DNA of 64,000 bases, taken from assembly GCF_003011965.1 (NCBI RefSeq), contig NZ_PXWG01000004.1, positions 1 through 64,000 on the forward strand, in the 5' to 3' direction. Below are positions 11,376-20,514 of the stretch, piece by piece. The notes beneath the pieces are model-generated. The model was not told the DNA's origin. It worked only from the letters and a program-made list of their open reading frames with translations, and did not search any database. The position numbers and the translations under genes were made by a program. The DNA comes from Streptosporangium nondiastaticum (GTDB taxonomy: Bacteria; Actinomycetota; Actinomycetes; Streptomycetales; Streptomycetaceae). Position 1 is the stretch's first letter. Every line of letters begins with the position of its first letter.

Positions 11376-12728
11376 ATGATGCGCGTGCTCGTCCTGGGTG
11401 AGTTCCGTGCGGACCGGCTGCTGCCGCCGCTCCTGCGCCCGGGAGCCGAGGCCGTGGTGCTGGGGTTCGCGCCGCGCCTCGCCCCGTTCCTGGCGGCCTC
11501 GCTCGGGGCGGACGTGCTCTGCGGTGAACTGCCCGCCGCCCTGGGCGAGCAGGACGTGCCGCGTCTGCTCGCCCACTGGCGAGCGGACGTCGCCGTCCCC
11601 AACACGGGCTGCCCCGGCCAGGAGCAATTCCTGCCGCTCTACGCTCGCGCCGCCCACCAGTGGCGGATCGCCGAGCGGCGCATGCCCGTCCACCCGGAGG
11701 GGTTCGCGGAACTGGCCAGCGACAAGGTGGCGCTCCACCGGACCGCGGAGGAGCGAGGCTGGCCCGTGCCCAGGGGCGTGGTGTGCGGCGCGGCACCGGC
11801 CGTCCGGGCCGCGGCGCGGGAGCTCGGGCTGCCCGTCATGGTCAAGGAGGCCCGCAGCGAGTTCCACGCCGGGCGCCACTACGTGCGCGATGACGGAGAG
11901 CTCGGCCGTGCGTGCGCCGAGGTCGCCTATCCCGTGCTGGTCCAGGAGGCGCTGGCGGGGGAGGAGTACGGGATCGAGTTCCTGTCCGACGGGTCGCCCG
12001 GGTCGTTCGGGTCGCCCGGGTCGTGCGGGGCAATGACGGTGGCGTGGCCGGTGGCGTCCCTGGGCCGGCTCGACGCGGAGTGCGCCCCGGGCCGCCGGGT
12101 GAGGGTCGCCCCCGCGGCGCTGCCCGCGCACGTACAGGCGGAACTGGCCGACACCGTACGGGACATGACCGACGCGTTCCGGCCGCACGGCCCGTGGCAG
12201 ATGGACTTCGCCGTCACCGACGAGGGCCGGCTGGCGGTCATCGAGCTGAACGGGCGGCTGGGCGGCGTCTCCAACATGAGCTGGGCCGCCACCGGAGCCG
12301 ACCCGCACCTCGCCCACGCCCGGTCCGCGCTCGCCGCACCGGCCGGCGGCCTCCCCGCCGGGCCGCCCCCGCCGCGCCGGACCGCCCTCGAACTGCCGGT
12401 GCTCTCCGGCACGCCGCTGCCGCCCGCGCCGGAGGGCACCGGGCTCATCCTCTTCCCGGGCTCCCCGGCCAACCCCGGCCCCCTGGTGGGCGGGTACAGC
12501 CGGCCGGTGCTCACCGTGCCGGAGGGCCGGGAGGAGGCCGCGCTCGCCTGGCTGAGAGGGCTGCCCCCCGGGACGCTGCTGAACAGCCCGCGGGAGGCGG
12601 CCGGTCAGCTCGCGCGCGGTGCGCGGGGTTTGCGCGAGGCGGGCCCGCTCGTGCTCGGGTCCGGACAGGCGCCCGATCCCGAGCCCGAACCCGATCCCAA
12701 GGCCGGGCTCACGCGAGAAGGTTCGTGA
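11376..12728 (+). CDS. ATP-grasp carboxylate-amine ligase
   Basis: A 450-residue cytoplasmic protein of the ATP-grasp superfamily, which activates a carboxylate as acyl-phosphate and couples it to an amine or thiol. A Rossmann-like pre-domain (MRVLVLGEFRADRLLPPLL) is followed by LASDKVALHRTAEERGWPVPR, the ATP-lysine segment LPVMVKEARSEFHAG, VLVQEALAGEEYGIEF and the metal-binding MDFAVTDEGRLAVIELNGRLGG. The last 90 residues are Pro-rich. ATG 11376 is preferred over 11379 by spacing to GAGGG (11363-11367). The 3' end overlaps the convergent oxygenase by 20 nt. An 18-bp direct repeat adds a GSPGSF/GSPGSC insertion. The substrates are unknown; nearby oxygenases suggest a small natural-product role. 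Confidence 0.82.
   Translation: MMRVLVLGEFRADRLLPPLLRPGAEAVVLGFAPRLAPFLAASLGADVLCGELPAALGEQDVPRLLAHWRADVAVPNTGCPGQEQFLPLYARAAHQWRIAERRMPVHPEGFAELASDKVALHRTAEERGWPVPRGVVCGAAPAVRAAARELGLPVMVKEARSEFHAGRHYVRDDGELGRACAEVAYPVLVQEALAGEEYGIEFLSDGSPGSFGSPGSCGAMTVAWPVASLGRLDAECAPGRRVRVAPAALPAHVQAELADTVRDMTDAFRPHGPWQMDFAVTDEGRLAVIELNGRLGGVSNMSWAATGADPHLAHARSALAAPAGGLPAGPPPPRRTALELPVLSGTPLPPAPEGTGLILFPGSPANPGPLVGGYSRPVLTVPEGREEAALAWLRGLPPGTLLNSPREAAGQLARGARGLREAGPLVLGSGQAPDPEPEPDPKAGLTREGS
11991..12026 (+). repeat. 18-bp tandem duplication inside the ATP-grasp gene
   Basis: Two adjacent 18-bp units (11991-12008 and 12009-12026) differ by one base and encode GSPGSF and GSPGSC. The frame is kept. It is probably a recent slippage duplication in a surface loop. 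Confidence 0.8.
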
Positions 12729-13344
12729 TGAGCTTGCGCACCCTGCCCCTGACCACGGGCAGGACGCCGTGCACGAGCTGGGTGCCGTAGACGACGGTGG
12801 TTCCCGGCGGCGGGGCGCAGGTCCAGCGCGTGTGCGGGACGTCGGCGAGGCGCACGGGGCCGCGGCGGGCGGTGATCTCGTGGACGAACCGCGTGCCCGG
12901 CCCGTAAGCGCTCCCGGGAGGCACGGCGGCATCGCTCCAGAGGGCGTCCGCGGAACACGTGTCGAGGTAGAACTCCCCGCCCTCTTCGGCGTCCTCCAGG
13001 TTGAACGCGATCCGGGCGATCCGCTGCGGGCGCGCACCCGGGTCGCCCACGCCGTGGACGTGCGGGCGGATGGTGTCGCCGGGCTTGAGGTCGTGGTAGA
13101 GCCACGGGTCGGCATCCGTGGCGGAAGGGAAAGCCCGGCGGAGGGCGGGCAGGGAGCGCCGCAGGGCGCCGTTCAGGATCGCCTGCGCCTCCGGGGGCGG
13201 GGTAGTTCCCTCGCTCGGGCGCGCGGGGACCCAGCCGCTCGCGGCGAGGTGCTCGTCCAGGACCTTGGTGAGGCTGCCGGTCTCCTCGGCCGTGAGGAAG
13301 CCCTCCACGGTCTGGACGGCCAGGGTCTCGGTCATGTGGATCAC
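12709..13344 (-). CDS. 2-oxoglutarate/Fe(II)-dependent dioxygenase, prolyl-4-hydroxylase type
   Basis: A 211-residue double-stranded beta-helix oxygenase. It has the P4H-type layout: WLYHDLKPGDTIRPHVHGVGD holds the proximal His ligand(s), ARIAFNLEDAEEGGEFYL is the central strand pair, and TQLVHGVLPVVRGRVRKLITNLL supplies the distal His and the basic 2-oxoglutarate-binding residue. The facial Asp of the usual HxD triad is not in the exact spacing; it may be the Asp of HGVGD or be replaced by His. The GTG at 13344 is chosen because AAGGGAG lies 7 nt upstream; ATG 13335 is less well placed. It may hydroxylate an amino acid or peptide. It is convergent with the ATP-grasp gene and divergent from the FAD monooxygenase. 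Confidence 0.8.
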   Translation of the reverse strand: MIHMTETLAVQTVEGFLTAEETGSLTKVLDEHLAASGWVPARPSEGTTPPPEAQAILNGALRRSLPALRRAFPSATDADPWLYHDLKPGDTIRPHVHGVGDPGARPQRIARIAFNLEDAEEGGEFYLDTCSADALWSDAAVPPGSAYGPGTRFVHEITARRGPVRLADVPHTRWTCAPPPGTTVVYGTQLVHGVLPVVRGRVRKLITNLLA

Positions 13345-13522
13345 GGACGGTCTCCCTTCACGGCGCCCGGCAGGCCCGGGGACGCGTTTCCCGTACGAGT
13401 CCAGTACGAGGGAGCGCCGTTGCCAAGCGCGCCGCCCGGCCAATGGCGGGCGGCTCCGGCGACGGGCGGTCATGCGTACGCCGGGGTTGACGGGGCGGAC
13501 CGCCCGCGCCAAGGGTGGACGC

Positions 13523-15061
13523 GTGACGTCCCTGAGCGCGGATGTGACCACCGAGGTGCTCGTCGTGGGCGCCGGCCCGGCCGGGCTGCTGCTGGCTTGC
13601 GAGCTGGCCCTGGCCGGGGTGCGGACGCGGGTGGTGGACAAGCGCGCTCAGGCGCACCGGGAGTCGCGCGCCCTGAACCTCCACCCGCGCAGCATCGAGC
13701 TGATGGACATGCGCGGCCTGGCCGGGCGGTTCCTCGCCGCGGGCCGGACGGTGCCCGGCTGGCAGTTCACCGCGAGCCTCAAGCGCCCGCTCGACTTCAC
13801 CGTCCTCGACACGCGGCACCCGTACGCCCTGCTGCTGGCCCAGTCCCGCACCGAAGCCCTGCTCGCGGAGCGGGCGCGGGAACTGGGCGTGCCCGTCCAC
13901 CGCGGATGCGAGGCGGTCGCCCTGCGGCAGGACCCCGGGGGAGCGGAGGCGGACGTGGACGGGCCCGGCGGGCGGGTCACCGTGCGGGCGGCCTACGTGG
14001 CCGGGTGCGACGGAGGGCGCAGCTTCGTCCGGGAGGCGGCCGGCATCGGCTTCCCCGGCACCCCCGAGTCGATGACCGCGATCGTCGGGGACTTCGCGGC
14101 CGCCGATCACGCCGACAACGAGCTCGCCCGGCGGCACGGCGTGCTCGTCGCCCGGCTGGAGGACGGGCTGACCCGGTTCGTGGTCATGGACCCGGCGCGC
14201 ATCCGCGTGCCCTCCACCGAACCGGTCACCCTGGAGGAGTTCCGCACGTCCCTGCGGCAGGTGTGCGGTACGGACTGCGGCATCGGCCGGCCCCGGTGGC
14301 TGTCGCGCTTCGGCAACGCCACCCGCCTCGCCGAGACCTACCGGCGGGGCCGGATCCTGCTGGCCGGCGACGCCGCGCACGTCCACTTCCCGGTCGGCGC
14401 GCAGGGCCTCAACACCGGCCTGCAGGACGCCATGAACCTCGGCTGGAAACTCGCCGCCACCCTCCGCGGCCGGGCACCCGCCGGGCTCCTCGACACGTAC
14501 CACGACGAACGCCACCGGACCGGCCGGGAACTCACCGACCTGACCCGCGCCCAGACGCTCCTCGTCGAGCTCCCGCTGACCGCTCCGTACGGCGCCGCCG
14601 CGGGGCTCCTGTGCGAGCTCCTCGACACCCTCATCGGCCTCCCCGAGGTCAACCGTCACCTGGCCGGCCGCCTCTCCGCCCTCGACACGGCCTATCCGCC
14701 GGCCGGCTCCGGCGCCCACCCGCTCACCGGCCGGCGGATGCCCGACATCCCCCTGACCACAGCCGGAGGGACCACCACCCGGCTCTACGAGCACCTGCAC
14801 GACGGCCGTTTCGTCCTGCTGCACCTGGGCGGGGGCGGCGGACCGGCCGACCGTGCGTACGGTGCGGCACATGTCCGCACCGTGCGGGCCCTTCCTGCTG
14901 CGCCGGGTGAGGAGCCCTCGTCCCTCCCCGCCGCGACCGAAGTGCTCGTGCGCCCGGACGGCCACGTCGCCTGGGCCACCGGCACCACCCGCCCCCGGGA
15001 CCTGCGCGCCGAACGCGCCCGTGCGCTGGCCCGGTGGACTTCGGCGCACGGGGCCGCTTGA
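13523..15061 (+). CDS. FAD-dependent aromatic hydroxylase (class A flavoprotein monooxygenase)
   Basis: A 512-residue NAD(P)H/FAD monooxygenase of the p-hydroxybenzoate hydroxylase fold, related to polyketide and phenol hydroxylases. It shows the dinucleotide motif VLVVGAGPAGLLLACELALAG, the central GCDGGRSFVREAAG segment and the second FAD motif GRILLAGDAAHVHFPVGAQG followed by LNTGLQDAMNLGWKLA. A C-terminal thioredoxin-like domain, common in this family, covers about the last 110 residues. GTG 13523 has AAGGGTGG 4-5 nt before it, and the Rossmann motif begins normally from there. Its role in a pathway with the adjacent oxygenase and ATP-grasp protein is a guess. Confidence 0.9.
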   Translation: MTSLSADVTTEVLVVGAGPAGLLLACELALAGVRTRVVDKRAQAHRESRALNLHPRSIELMDMRGLAGRFLAAGRTVPGWQFTASLKRPLDFTVLDTRHPYALLLAQSRTEALLAERARELGVPVHRGCEAVALRQDPGGAEADVDGPGGRVTVRAAYVAGCDGGRSFVREAAGIGFPGTPESMTAIVGDFAAADHADNELARRHGVLVARLEDGLTRFVVMDPARIRVPSTEPVTLEEFRTSLRQVCGTDCGIGRPRWLSRFGNATRLAETYRRGRILLAGDAAHVHFPVGAQGLNTGLQDAMNLGWKLAATLRGRAPAGLLDTYHDERHRTGRELTDLTRAQTLLVELPLTAPYGAAAGLLCELLDTLIGLPEVNRHLAGRLSALDTAYPPAGSGAHPLTGRRMPDIPLTTAGGTTTRLYEHLHDGRFVLLHLGGGGGPADRAYGAAHVRTVRALPAAPGEEPSSLPAATEVLVRPDGHVAWATGTTRPRDLRAERARALARWTSAHGAA

Positions 15062-15113
15062 CGGGTGGAGTCCGTCTAGCGGCTTCCCCCGTCAAGTCGA
15101 ACGGCTTTCCCCG

Positions 15114-15890
15114 TCAAGCAGTCCCGGCTTCCCCCTGCGCCCACAGCGCTGCTGCCATGTCCGCCACAGCGGCCATCGCGCGCCGGTGGAGTCCGCCGCC
15201 GAAAGTGACCCGGGCAGCGCCCAGTTCGCCCAGGTCGCGGGGCGAGGGCCCGTTCGGCAGAGCAATGGCGTTGACCGGGGCGGCAACGGCGCGGGAGATC
15301 TCCGGGAGGAGCTCCGCCGGGGCGAGGATCGGGAACACGCAGTCCGCGCCCGCCTGCGCGTAGAGCCGGCAACGGGCGATGGCGGGATCGGCGTCCGGGG
15401 CCGACCGGTCGCCCCTGAGGAAGGTGTCCGCACGCGCGTTGATCACGAGCCGGTCGCCTGCCGCGGCCCGGATGCGCGACAGCCGTTCGGCGTGCTCGGC
15501 AGGATCCTTGAGGAGCCCCGTGACGCGGTCGCTGTCCTCCAGATTGCAGCCGACGGCGCCCGTCTCCAGCAGCCGCTCGACGAACTCGGCGGGCGGCAGC
15601 CCGTAGCCGTCCTCCAGGTCGGCGGTGACCATCACGCCGTCCGCGGCGACGGCCCGGACGATCCGGGCCACCGCGGCGAACATCTCGTCCGCGGGCGCAC
15701 TGCCGTCGGCGTACCCGAGGACGGCCGAGAGTCCCGCGCTGGGCGTGGCCAGGGCCCGGAAACCGGCGTCCGCGAAGGCGCGCGCACTGGCGGCGTCCCA
15801 GGGGCCGGGCAGGACGAGCGGGCCGGACCCGGGCCGGACGTGGTGCAGGGAACGGAAGACGGCGGCGGCATCGCCGGAGATCGTTGTCAT
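15114..15890 (-). CDS. Isocitrate lyase/PEP mutase family protein
   Basis: A 258-residue TIM-barrel enzyme of the ICL/PEP-mutase superfamily, which makes or breaks C-C or P-C bonds of oxo-acids using Mg2+. Seen are LVLPGPWDAASARAFADAGF at the N-terminus, MVTADLEDGYG with the metal-binding Asp-Glu-Asp, VGCNLEDSD, RLVINARADTFL and VTFGGGLHRRA. The catalytic Cys loop of isocitrate lyase (KKCGH) is absent, as in many oxaloacetate hydrolase-like or unassigned members. It converges on the FAD monooxygenase; the 52-bp gap contains short repeats of TTCCCCGTCAAG-like sequence. Confidence 0.88.
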   Translation of the reverse strand: MTTISGDAAAVFRSLHHVRPGSGPLVLPGPWDAASARAFADAGFRALATPSAGLSAVLGYADGSAPADEMFAAVARIVRAVAADGVMVTADLEDGYGLPPAEFVERLLETGAVGCNLEDSDRVTGLLKDPAEHAERLSRIRAAAGDRLVINARADTFLRGDRSAPDADPAIARCRLYAQAGADCVFPILAPAELLPEISRAVAAPVNAIALPNGPSPRDLGELGAARVTFGGGLHRRAMAAVADMAAALWAQGEAGTA

Positions 15891-16000
15891 ACACCCGACC
15901 GTAGAGGCGGAAGCGGCCGGGAAAGTGGTCCACTCGGCGGGCCGTTTCGTGGGCCACTCGGCGGCTCCCGGACCGCCGGTGGCAGGATGAACGCCGGAAC

Positions 16001-18139
16001 GTGCAGGTCAACAGGTGTGGGGTGGGTGTGGCGGTACCCGGGGTGGATGCGGCGGGAACGGGGTCGGAGGAACTGGGGACGGTGCCCCGGGACCAGGACC
16101 GCCCGGAGTCCGCGTGCTCCGAGCACTCCGAGGGCTCCGGGCACTCCGATGGCTCCGGCCGGGAAGCGGCCCGGGTGCTGCGCCGCCTCGCACGCAAGGG
16201 CGGGGAGGCGACGGAGGAGGACTGCTTCCCGCTGTTCGACCTCCTCGCTCCGGACGGCGGCGGGGCGTCCCGCACCGCGGCCGCCGCACTCCCGTTCGTC
16301 GTGGGGCTCGCCACCGACCCGGGCATGGGTGCGCGCACGGAGCTCGTCGACCTGCTGGTGGTGCTGCACCGCACCGCGGCGAAGGCAGGACCGCACCAGG
16401 TGGACCCGGAGTGGCCCGCGGCATGGCAGCGCCACCGGCCCGCGATGCAAGCGCTGCACGCCGACCCGGACCCCGCGGTGCGGCGGGCGGCCATCTCGCT
16501 CGCGGTCGGCGTCCCCGCGCTGGCGAAGCTGTGCCGGGCCGAGACACAACCGGCCGTGCGCGTACCGCTCTTGCTCGCGCTGGGCGACGCCGTTGCTGCC
16601 GCCGCTGCCGATCCGGCGGCTGAAGCAGCCCCGTCCGCCCGTACGGAGCGCGAGGCGTACGAGGCGACGCGGGCCGTACTGGCCGCCGCGCTGGAGGACG
16701 CTCACCCCGCCGTCAGGGTCGCCGCCGTGCACGCCTGTGCTCTGCTGGACCCGCTTTCACCGGTCCGGCACGCCGGCCCGCTGGTGGAGGCGTTCTCCGG
16801 CGCCACCGCGCCGGCGGCGTTCGAGGAAGCCTGGTACACCCCGCGCGGGGACGAGCCATGGCTGCGTGAACACGTCGTCGCCGGGACGGCCGGCCTCTTC
16901 GACGACGCCCCGCAGGCGGGGACGTCGTTCGTGGCCGGGCTGGTGGACGAGGCACGCCGCACGGAGGACACCGCGCTGTGCCGTGCCGCGCTCGACGTCG
17001 CGTGGCGCCTGCTGGTGCACCGGCCCTCCACCGGGCCCGCGCTGCTGCCGTTGGCAGGAGAACTGCTGGCGCACCCGGACGGCGCCGTGCGGCTCGGAGC
17101 GGCGCACATCCTTGCGGTGCTCGGGCCGCGTGCAGCGCCCCACGCCGACCGGCTCGCCGCACTCCTCGACGATCCGGGCGAGGACGAGTACATCGACGGC
17201 ACCGTCGGGGAGTACGCCCGCTGGGCACTGGCCCGCATCGGTGACGCTCGCGCACTCCCGGGCCTGGTCGAGCGGCTCTACCAGCCCTACCGGGAGGGGT
17301 ACTCGGGCGGCTGGATCGTCGGATCGCCGCGCCGCCCCGACATCGACGATGTCCTCGTACCGCTGCGGGAGCACGCGGACGCCCTGATGCCGGCACTGCT
17401 GGAGGCGATGCGCCACGATGCGGCGCACTACGACGGCAACGGCCTGCTGACAGGTACCTTCCTCCGGATCCTGAAAGCGTGGGGAGAGACGTCCCTGCCG
17501 GCACTGCCGGACGTCGTGGCACTGCTGGACGACACGCGCTACTCCCTGGATGCCGCCGAAGCACTCGCGGCGATGGGACGCGCCGCCGCCTCCGCAGAGC
17601 CCGCCCTGCGCCGCTGCGCGGTCCTCGACGCGCCGGCGAATCACTGCCTGGTCGCGTGGGCCGCCTGGCGCATCAGCGGTGACGGCCCGTCGCCGGTGCG
17701 GCTCCTCGGGGACGCGCTGAACGAGGAGGGCCCGTTCCACGGCCCCGTCCATCTCCTGGCCGACTTCGGCCGCGCCGCAGCACCGTACGCCGAGCGCGTG
17801 CGGCGCATCATGGACCACGCCGATGCATGGTCCCGGGTGCAGGCCGCCGGCACGCTGTGGGCGCTCACGGGTGAACCGGGGCCGAGCGTCAGGGCCTTGG
17901 AGGAGTACGTTCTGCAGTTCGCCGACGACCACGACGACGGATACCTGACCTTCGAGGACGCGCTGGACGTCCTGGCCAGGATCGGGACCGTCACCCCGGC
18001 GATCCGCGCCGCCCTGTACGCCATCAAGGCGACCGACCGGCGTCTGTCCGCGCGGCCCGGCTACCTGGCCGTCCTCCAGGACGAGGGGCTCCGGGCCGCG
18101 ATCGAGGACGTACTCACCCTGACGAGGAGCGAGCCATGA
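16001..18139 (+). CDS. HEAT-repeat protein
   Basis: A protein of up to 712 residues composed mainly of HEAT-like alpha-alpha repeats (for example ADPDPAVRRAAISLAVGV, EDAHPAVRVAAVHACALL, AHPDGAVRLGAAHILAVLG). The N-terminal 60 residues are low-complexity (SEHSEGSGHSDGSG) from a tandem 9-bp-like repeat. Several in-frame GTG codons near 16001-16045 could be the start; the choice is uncertain. The stop overlaps the ATG of the next gene (ATGA), so it heads a three-gene translationally coupled operon. In Streptomyces, HEAT-repeat proteins of this type often accompany immunity or SMI1-like proteins. It has no catalytic motif and is presumably a protein-binding scaffold. Confidence 0.85.
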   Translation: MQVNRCGVGVAVPGVDAAGTGSEELGTVPRDQDRPESACSEHSEGSGHSDGSGREAARVLRRLARKGGEATEEDCFPLFDLLAPDGGGASRTAAAALPFVVGLATDPGMGARTELVDLLVVLHRTAAKAGPHQVDPEWPAAWQRHRPAMQALHADPDPAVRRAAISLAVGVPALAKLCRAETQPAVRVPLLLALGDAVAAAAADPAAEAAPSARTEREAYEATRAVLAAALEDAHPAVRVAAVHACALLDPLSPVRHAGPLVEAFSGATAPAAFEEAWYTPRGDEPWLREHVVAGTAGLFDDAPQAGTSFVAGLVDEARRTEDTALCRAALDVAWRLLVHRPSTGPALLPLAGELLAHPDGAVRLGAAHILAVLGPRAAPHADRLAALLDDPGEDEYIDGTVGEYARWALARIGDARALPGLVERLYQPYREGYSGGWIVGSPRRPDIDDVLVPLREHADALMPALLEAMRHDAAHYDGNGLLTGTFLRILKAWGETSLPALPDVVALLDDTRYSLDAAEALAAMGRAAASAEPALRRCAVLDAPANHCLVAWAAWRISGDGPSPVRLLGDALNEEGPFHGPVHLLADFGRAAAPYAERVRRIMDHADAWSRVQAAGTLWALTGEPGPSVRALEEYVLQFADDHDDGYLTFEDALDVLARIGTVTPAIRAALYAIKATDRRLSARPGYLAVLQDEGLRAAIEDVLTLTRSEP

Positions 18140-18609
18140 ACCTGAGACCTGAGCTCCTGCCGCCGCCGGTCAGCCGGCGGCGGCTGGACGAGACGGCACG
18201 GGACATCGACCGGATAGCGGACCTGGTGACCACGTCACCCGCCGAGGCCGCCGAGGCTGTACGTGCCTTCAACGAGCGGACCGGGCGCGCCTGCACGGCG
18301 TTCGACTTCGCCACGTACCACGGCAGCCGGAGCCGCGAGGAGTTCGCCGGAGAGGCCGCCCGCCCGGCCCGGCCCCGTGTCGCCGACGTCACCCGGGACG
18401 AGCTCGTCGAGATCGTACGCCGGATCACGGCGGCGGGCCCGGACACCGACCACTACCTGACGCTTCTGGAGGCGAATGTGCCGCACCCACGGGTCCGCGA
18501 CCTGCTCTTCGCCGGCGCTGCTGCCGACGTCGGCCCCGGCAGCAGCCGGGAAGCGTCCTTGGAAGAGATCGTCGACGAGGCACTGGCGTACAGGGGGATC
18601 GCACTGTGA
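18136..18609 (+). CDS. Probable colicin/pyocin-type immunity protein with N-terminal extension
   Basis: A 157-residue protein. Residues ~80-150 read VTRDELVEIVRRITAAGPDT, then HYLTLLEANVPHPRVRDLLF and SLEEIVDEALAYRG. This follows the pattern of nuclease-bacteriocin immunity proteins of the Im2/Im9 type (EFLxLVxxI, then HPxxSDLIYYP and a final IVxxVxxWR helix), although the aromatic dyad after DLLF is missing. The first 80 residues are an unassigned helical extension. It overlaps the HEAT gene (ATGA) and the following gene (GTGA). No cognate nuclease is visible in the window. The immunity assignment rests on motif pattern only. Confidence 0.6.
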   Translation: MNLRPELLPPPVSRRRLDETARDIDRIADLVTTSPAEAAEAVRAFNERTGRACTAFDFATYHGSRSREEFAGEAARPARPRVADVTRDELVEIVRRITAAGPDTDHYLTLLEANVPHPRVRDLLFAGAAADVGPGSSREASLEEIVDEALAYRGIAL

Positions 18610-18917
18610 GTACCGCACGTACGCCCGCGGAGAACGACGTCTGGCGGCTCCTGCGTGGTGACACGCTCGTCGGCACCATCACGGTGAACGACGCCGACTT
18701 CCCGTGGCTGGTGGGCCGCTTCGCCGCCGAGCCCGCCTTCGAGGAGGTACGGCCGTGGTTCGACGAGGAGTTGGCCCTCCTCGCAGCGGATGACCTCGAC
18801 CGGTTCGACGCCGTGTACGGCCCGATCGCGGAGGCCTTGACCCTGGTGTCGCCGAAGGGGCCGGTGAGCGAGTTCCTCCTGTATGTGGAGGGCGACGAGG
18901 CGCGTTTCCGCTACTGA
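18606..18917 (+). CDS. Small acidic protein, third gene of the HEAT/immunity operon
   Basis: A 103-residue acidic soluble protein (VWRLLRGDTLVGTITVNDAD, then FPWLVGRFAAEPAFEEV and a C-terminal FLLYVEGDEARFRY). It looks like a compact alpha/beta domain ending in a beta strand pair. The GTG start overlaps the previous stop (GTGA). I do not recognise a named family. The tight coupling argues for a role with the HEAT and immunity-like proteins. Confidence 0.7.
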   Translation: MSTARTPAENDVWRLLRGDTLVGTITVNDADFPWLVGRFAAEPAFEEVRPWFDEELALLAADDLDRFDAVYGPIAEALTLVSPKGPVSEFLLYVEGDEARFRY

Positions 18918-18953
18918 CGCGTCTCGGTGCGGCCGGCGCCGCCACTGGCCCCG

Positions 18954-20348
18954 TCAGCCGGCGAGGCTCGATGCCAGGCGCTTCACCTGCTTTACATAGG
19001 CTCCGACGGCCGGCTCACGCCGCCAGGGGTGAAGGGCGTCGGTGAAGATGTGGAGGTAGTCGAGTCCGCGTACGGTCCGGAGCCGGGTGAAGAGCTGGAG
19101 AGACTGCTGCCCGAGCTGCAGGCCCGCGTCGAGGTCGCCCCGTTGCGCGTGCGCCGTGGCCAGGACGGATAGGCGAATCCCCCTTGACCGGGCGAACGCC
19201 TCTCCGGGCATGGACCCCAGTGCGTGCCAGGCGAATGTGGACTTCGGACGTCCTAGGTCGCGGAAGATCTCCGCGGCGTCTGTGACGATCCGCTGCCGCG
19301 TGAAGAAACCGATCCACGGCCGCTCGCCCGCACCTTCGGCTGCGCCACGCTCCTGGAAACGCTCGGCCATGGCGAGGCAGGCACAAGCGGACCGGGGGTT
19401 CCCCTCCCTGGCGTGCGCGCGGGCTTCGATCAGCTTGGCGAACCCCAGCACCCGGGGGTCGGCGCCTGGAACTCGTTCGAACGCCCCCTGTGCCATGTCG
19501 ACGGCCTGCGAAGGGAACCCGCGCATGAGCGACTGCATCGCCATCGTCGCCAGGACGTACGAGCCCAGGTGGATATCCCCGGCGGCCTTGGCCAACCGCA
19601 ACGCTTGGATGAAGTGGCGTTGAGCGGCCTGGTGCTGTCCTGAGTCGAAGGCGGTCCACCCTGCCAGCCGGGCCATCTCCGCGGTCACGGAGAACAGCTC
19701 ACGCCCGTCCCGTTCCGAGTATCGGGCGTGAAGGAGCGGTGTGATGCGTTCGTCGAGATAGGTCGTGAGCGAATGGGACTTCAGGGCGGCTCCGCCGAAC
19801 CGGGAGTCCCAGGTGCGGGCGTTGTCGGCGACTGCCCGGAGCTCCTCGATGTGGTCCCGGCCCAGCACTCCGGTACCGGACGAGGGTCGCATGGGCTCCG
19901 TGGGACTGATCAGCCATCGGGTCACCGGTTCGGAGAACGCGGAGACGGCGAACGGCGTCGCCGCCAGGAAGGTGCGTCGGTTCACGGTGCTCCAATACGA
20001 GGTGGCTTCGGTGAGTGCCTGCTGCTGGTCCCGGGAGAAGGCGAGCCCCGCCGACCGGTTGTGTCCCTCTTCCCGCATGTCCGCCATGCCGATGTCCGCC
20101 AGGCCCACCGGACGGCCGAGGCTCTCGGCGAGCACGGTGCAGAGGTGCTGAGGGACGGGCCATCGCGGTCGCATGCCGCGCCGGGACCAGTTGACCACGG
20201 AGGTGTGCGTGTACTCACTGTCCGTGCCCTGGGCTAGACAGATTTGGTTCACCCGGTGCGCCAGCCTCTTGTGGCTGATACCGGACTCGGCGATCAGCTT
20301 CTCCAAGTGCACGTTGGGCTCTCGGCCGGTTGTCCTCGCCACGACCAC
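18954..20348 (-). CDS. NsdA-like TPR regulator
   Basis: A 464-residue protein with an N-terminal helical, helix-turn-helix-like region (HLEKLIAESGISHKRLAHRV, then DSEYTHTSVVNWSRRGMRPR and LAESLGRPVGLADIGMA). The middle holds NRRTFLAATPFAVSAFSEPV, and the rest is TPR-rich (ALKSHSLTTYLDERITPLL, GQHQAAQRHFIQALRLAKAAG). This is the layout of the NsdA-type family in Streptomyces, whose founding member represses sporulation and antibiotic production. The start is set at GTG 20348, 10 nt after AGAGGGG; GTG 20342 is possible, and the longer frame upstream is not convincing. The regulatory target is not evident. Confidence 0.8.
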   Translation of the reverse strand: MVVARTTGREPNVHLEKLIAESGISHKRLAHRVNQICLAQGTDSEYTHTSVVNWSRRGMRPRWPVPQHLCTVLAESLGRPVGLADIGMADMREEGHNRSAGLAFSRDQQQALTEATSYWSTVNRRTFLAATPFAVSAFSEPVTRWLISPTEPMRPSSGTGVLGRDHIEELRAVADNARTWDSRFGGAALKSHSLTTYLDERITPLLHARYSERDGRELFSVTAEMARLAGWTAFDSGQHQAAQRHFIQALRLAKAAGDIHLGSYVLATMAMQSLMRGFPSQAVDMAQGAFERVPGADPRVLGFAKLIEARAHAREGNPRSACACLAMAERFQERGAAEGAGERPWIGFFTRQRIVTDAAEIFRDLGRPKSTFAWHALGSMPGEAFARSRGIRLSVLATAHAQRGDLDAGLQLGQQSLQLFTRLRTVRGLDYLHIFTDALHPWRREPAVGAYVKQVKRLASSLAG

Positions 20349-20514
20349 TGTCGCATCACCCCTCTGCCCCCCGGCATGTTGCCAGCGTAGCGACGACTCT
20401 CCCGCCGTCAGCGTGTGCCGCGATTCGTGAGCCCCCCTTGTGAGCCCTGTGCATGTGCTCCCGCCCTGTTCTTCTGGTGGGAGGAGCCGGAGACGCGGCG
20501 CCCGCGGGAGCAGG

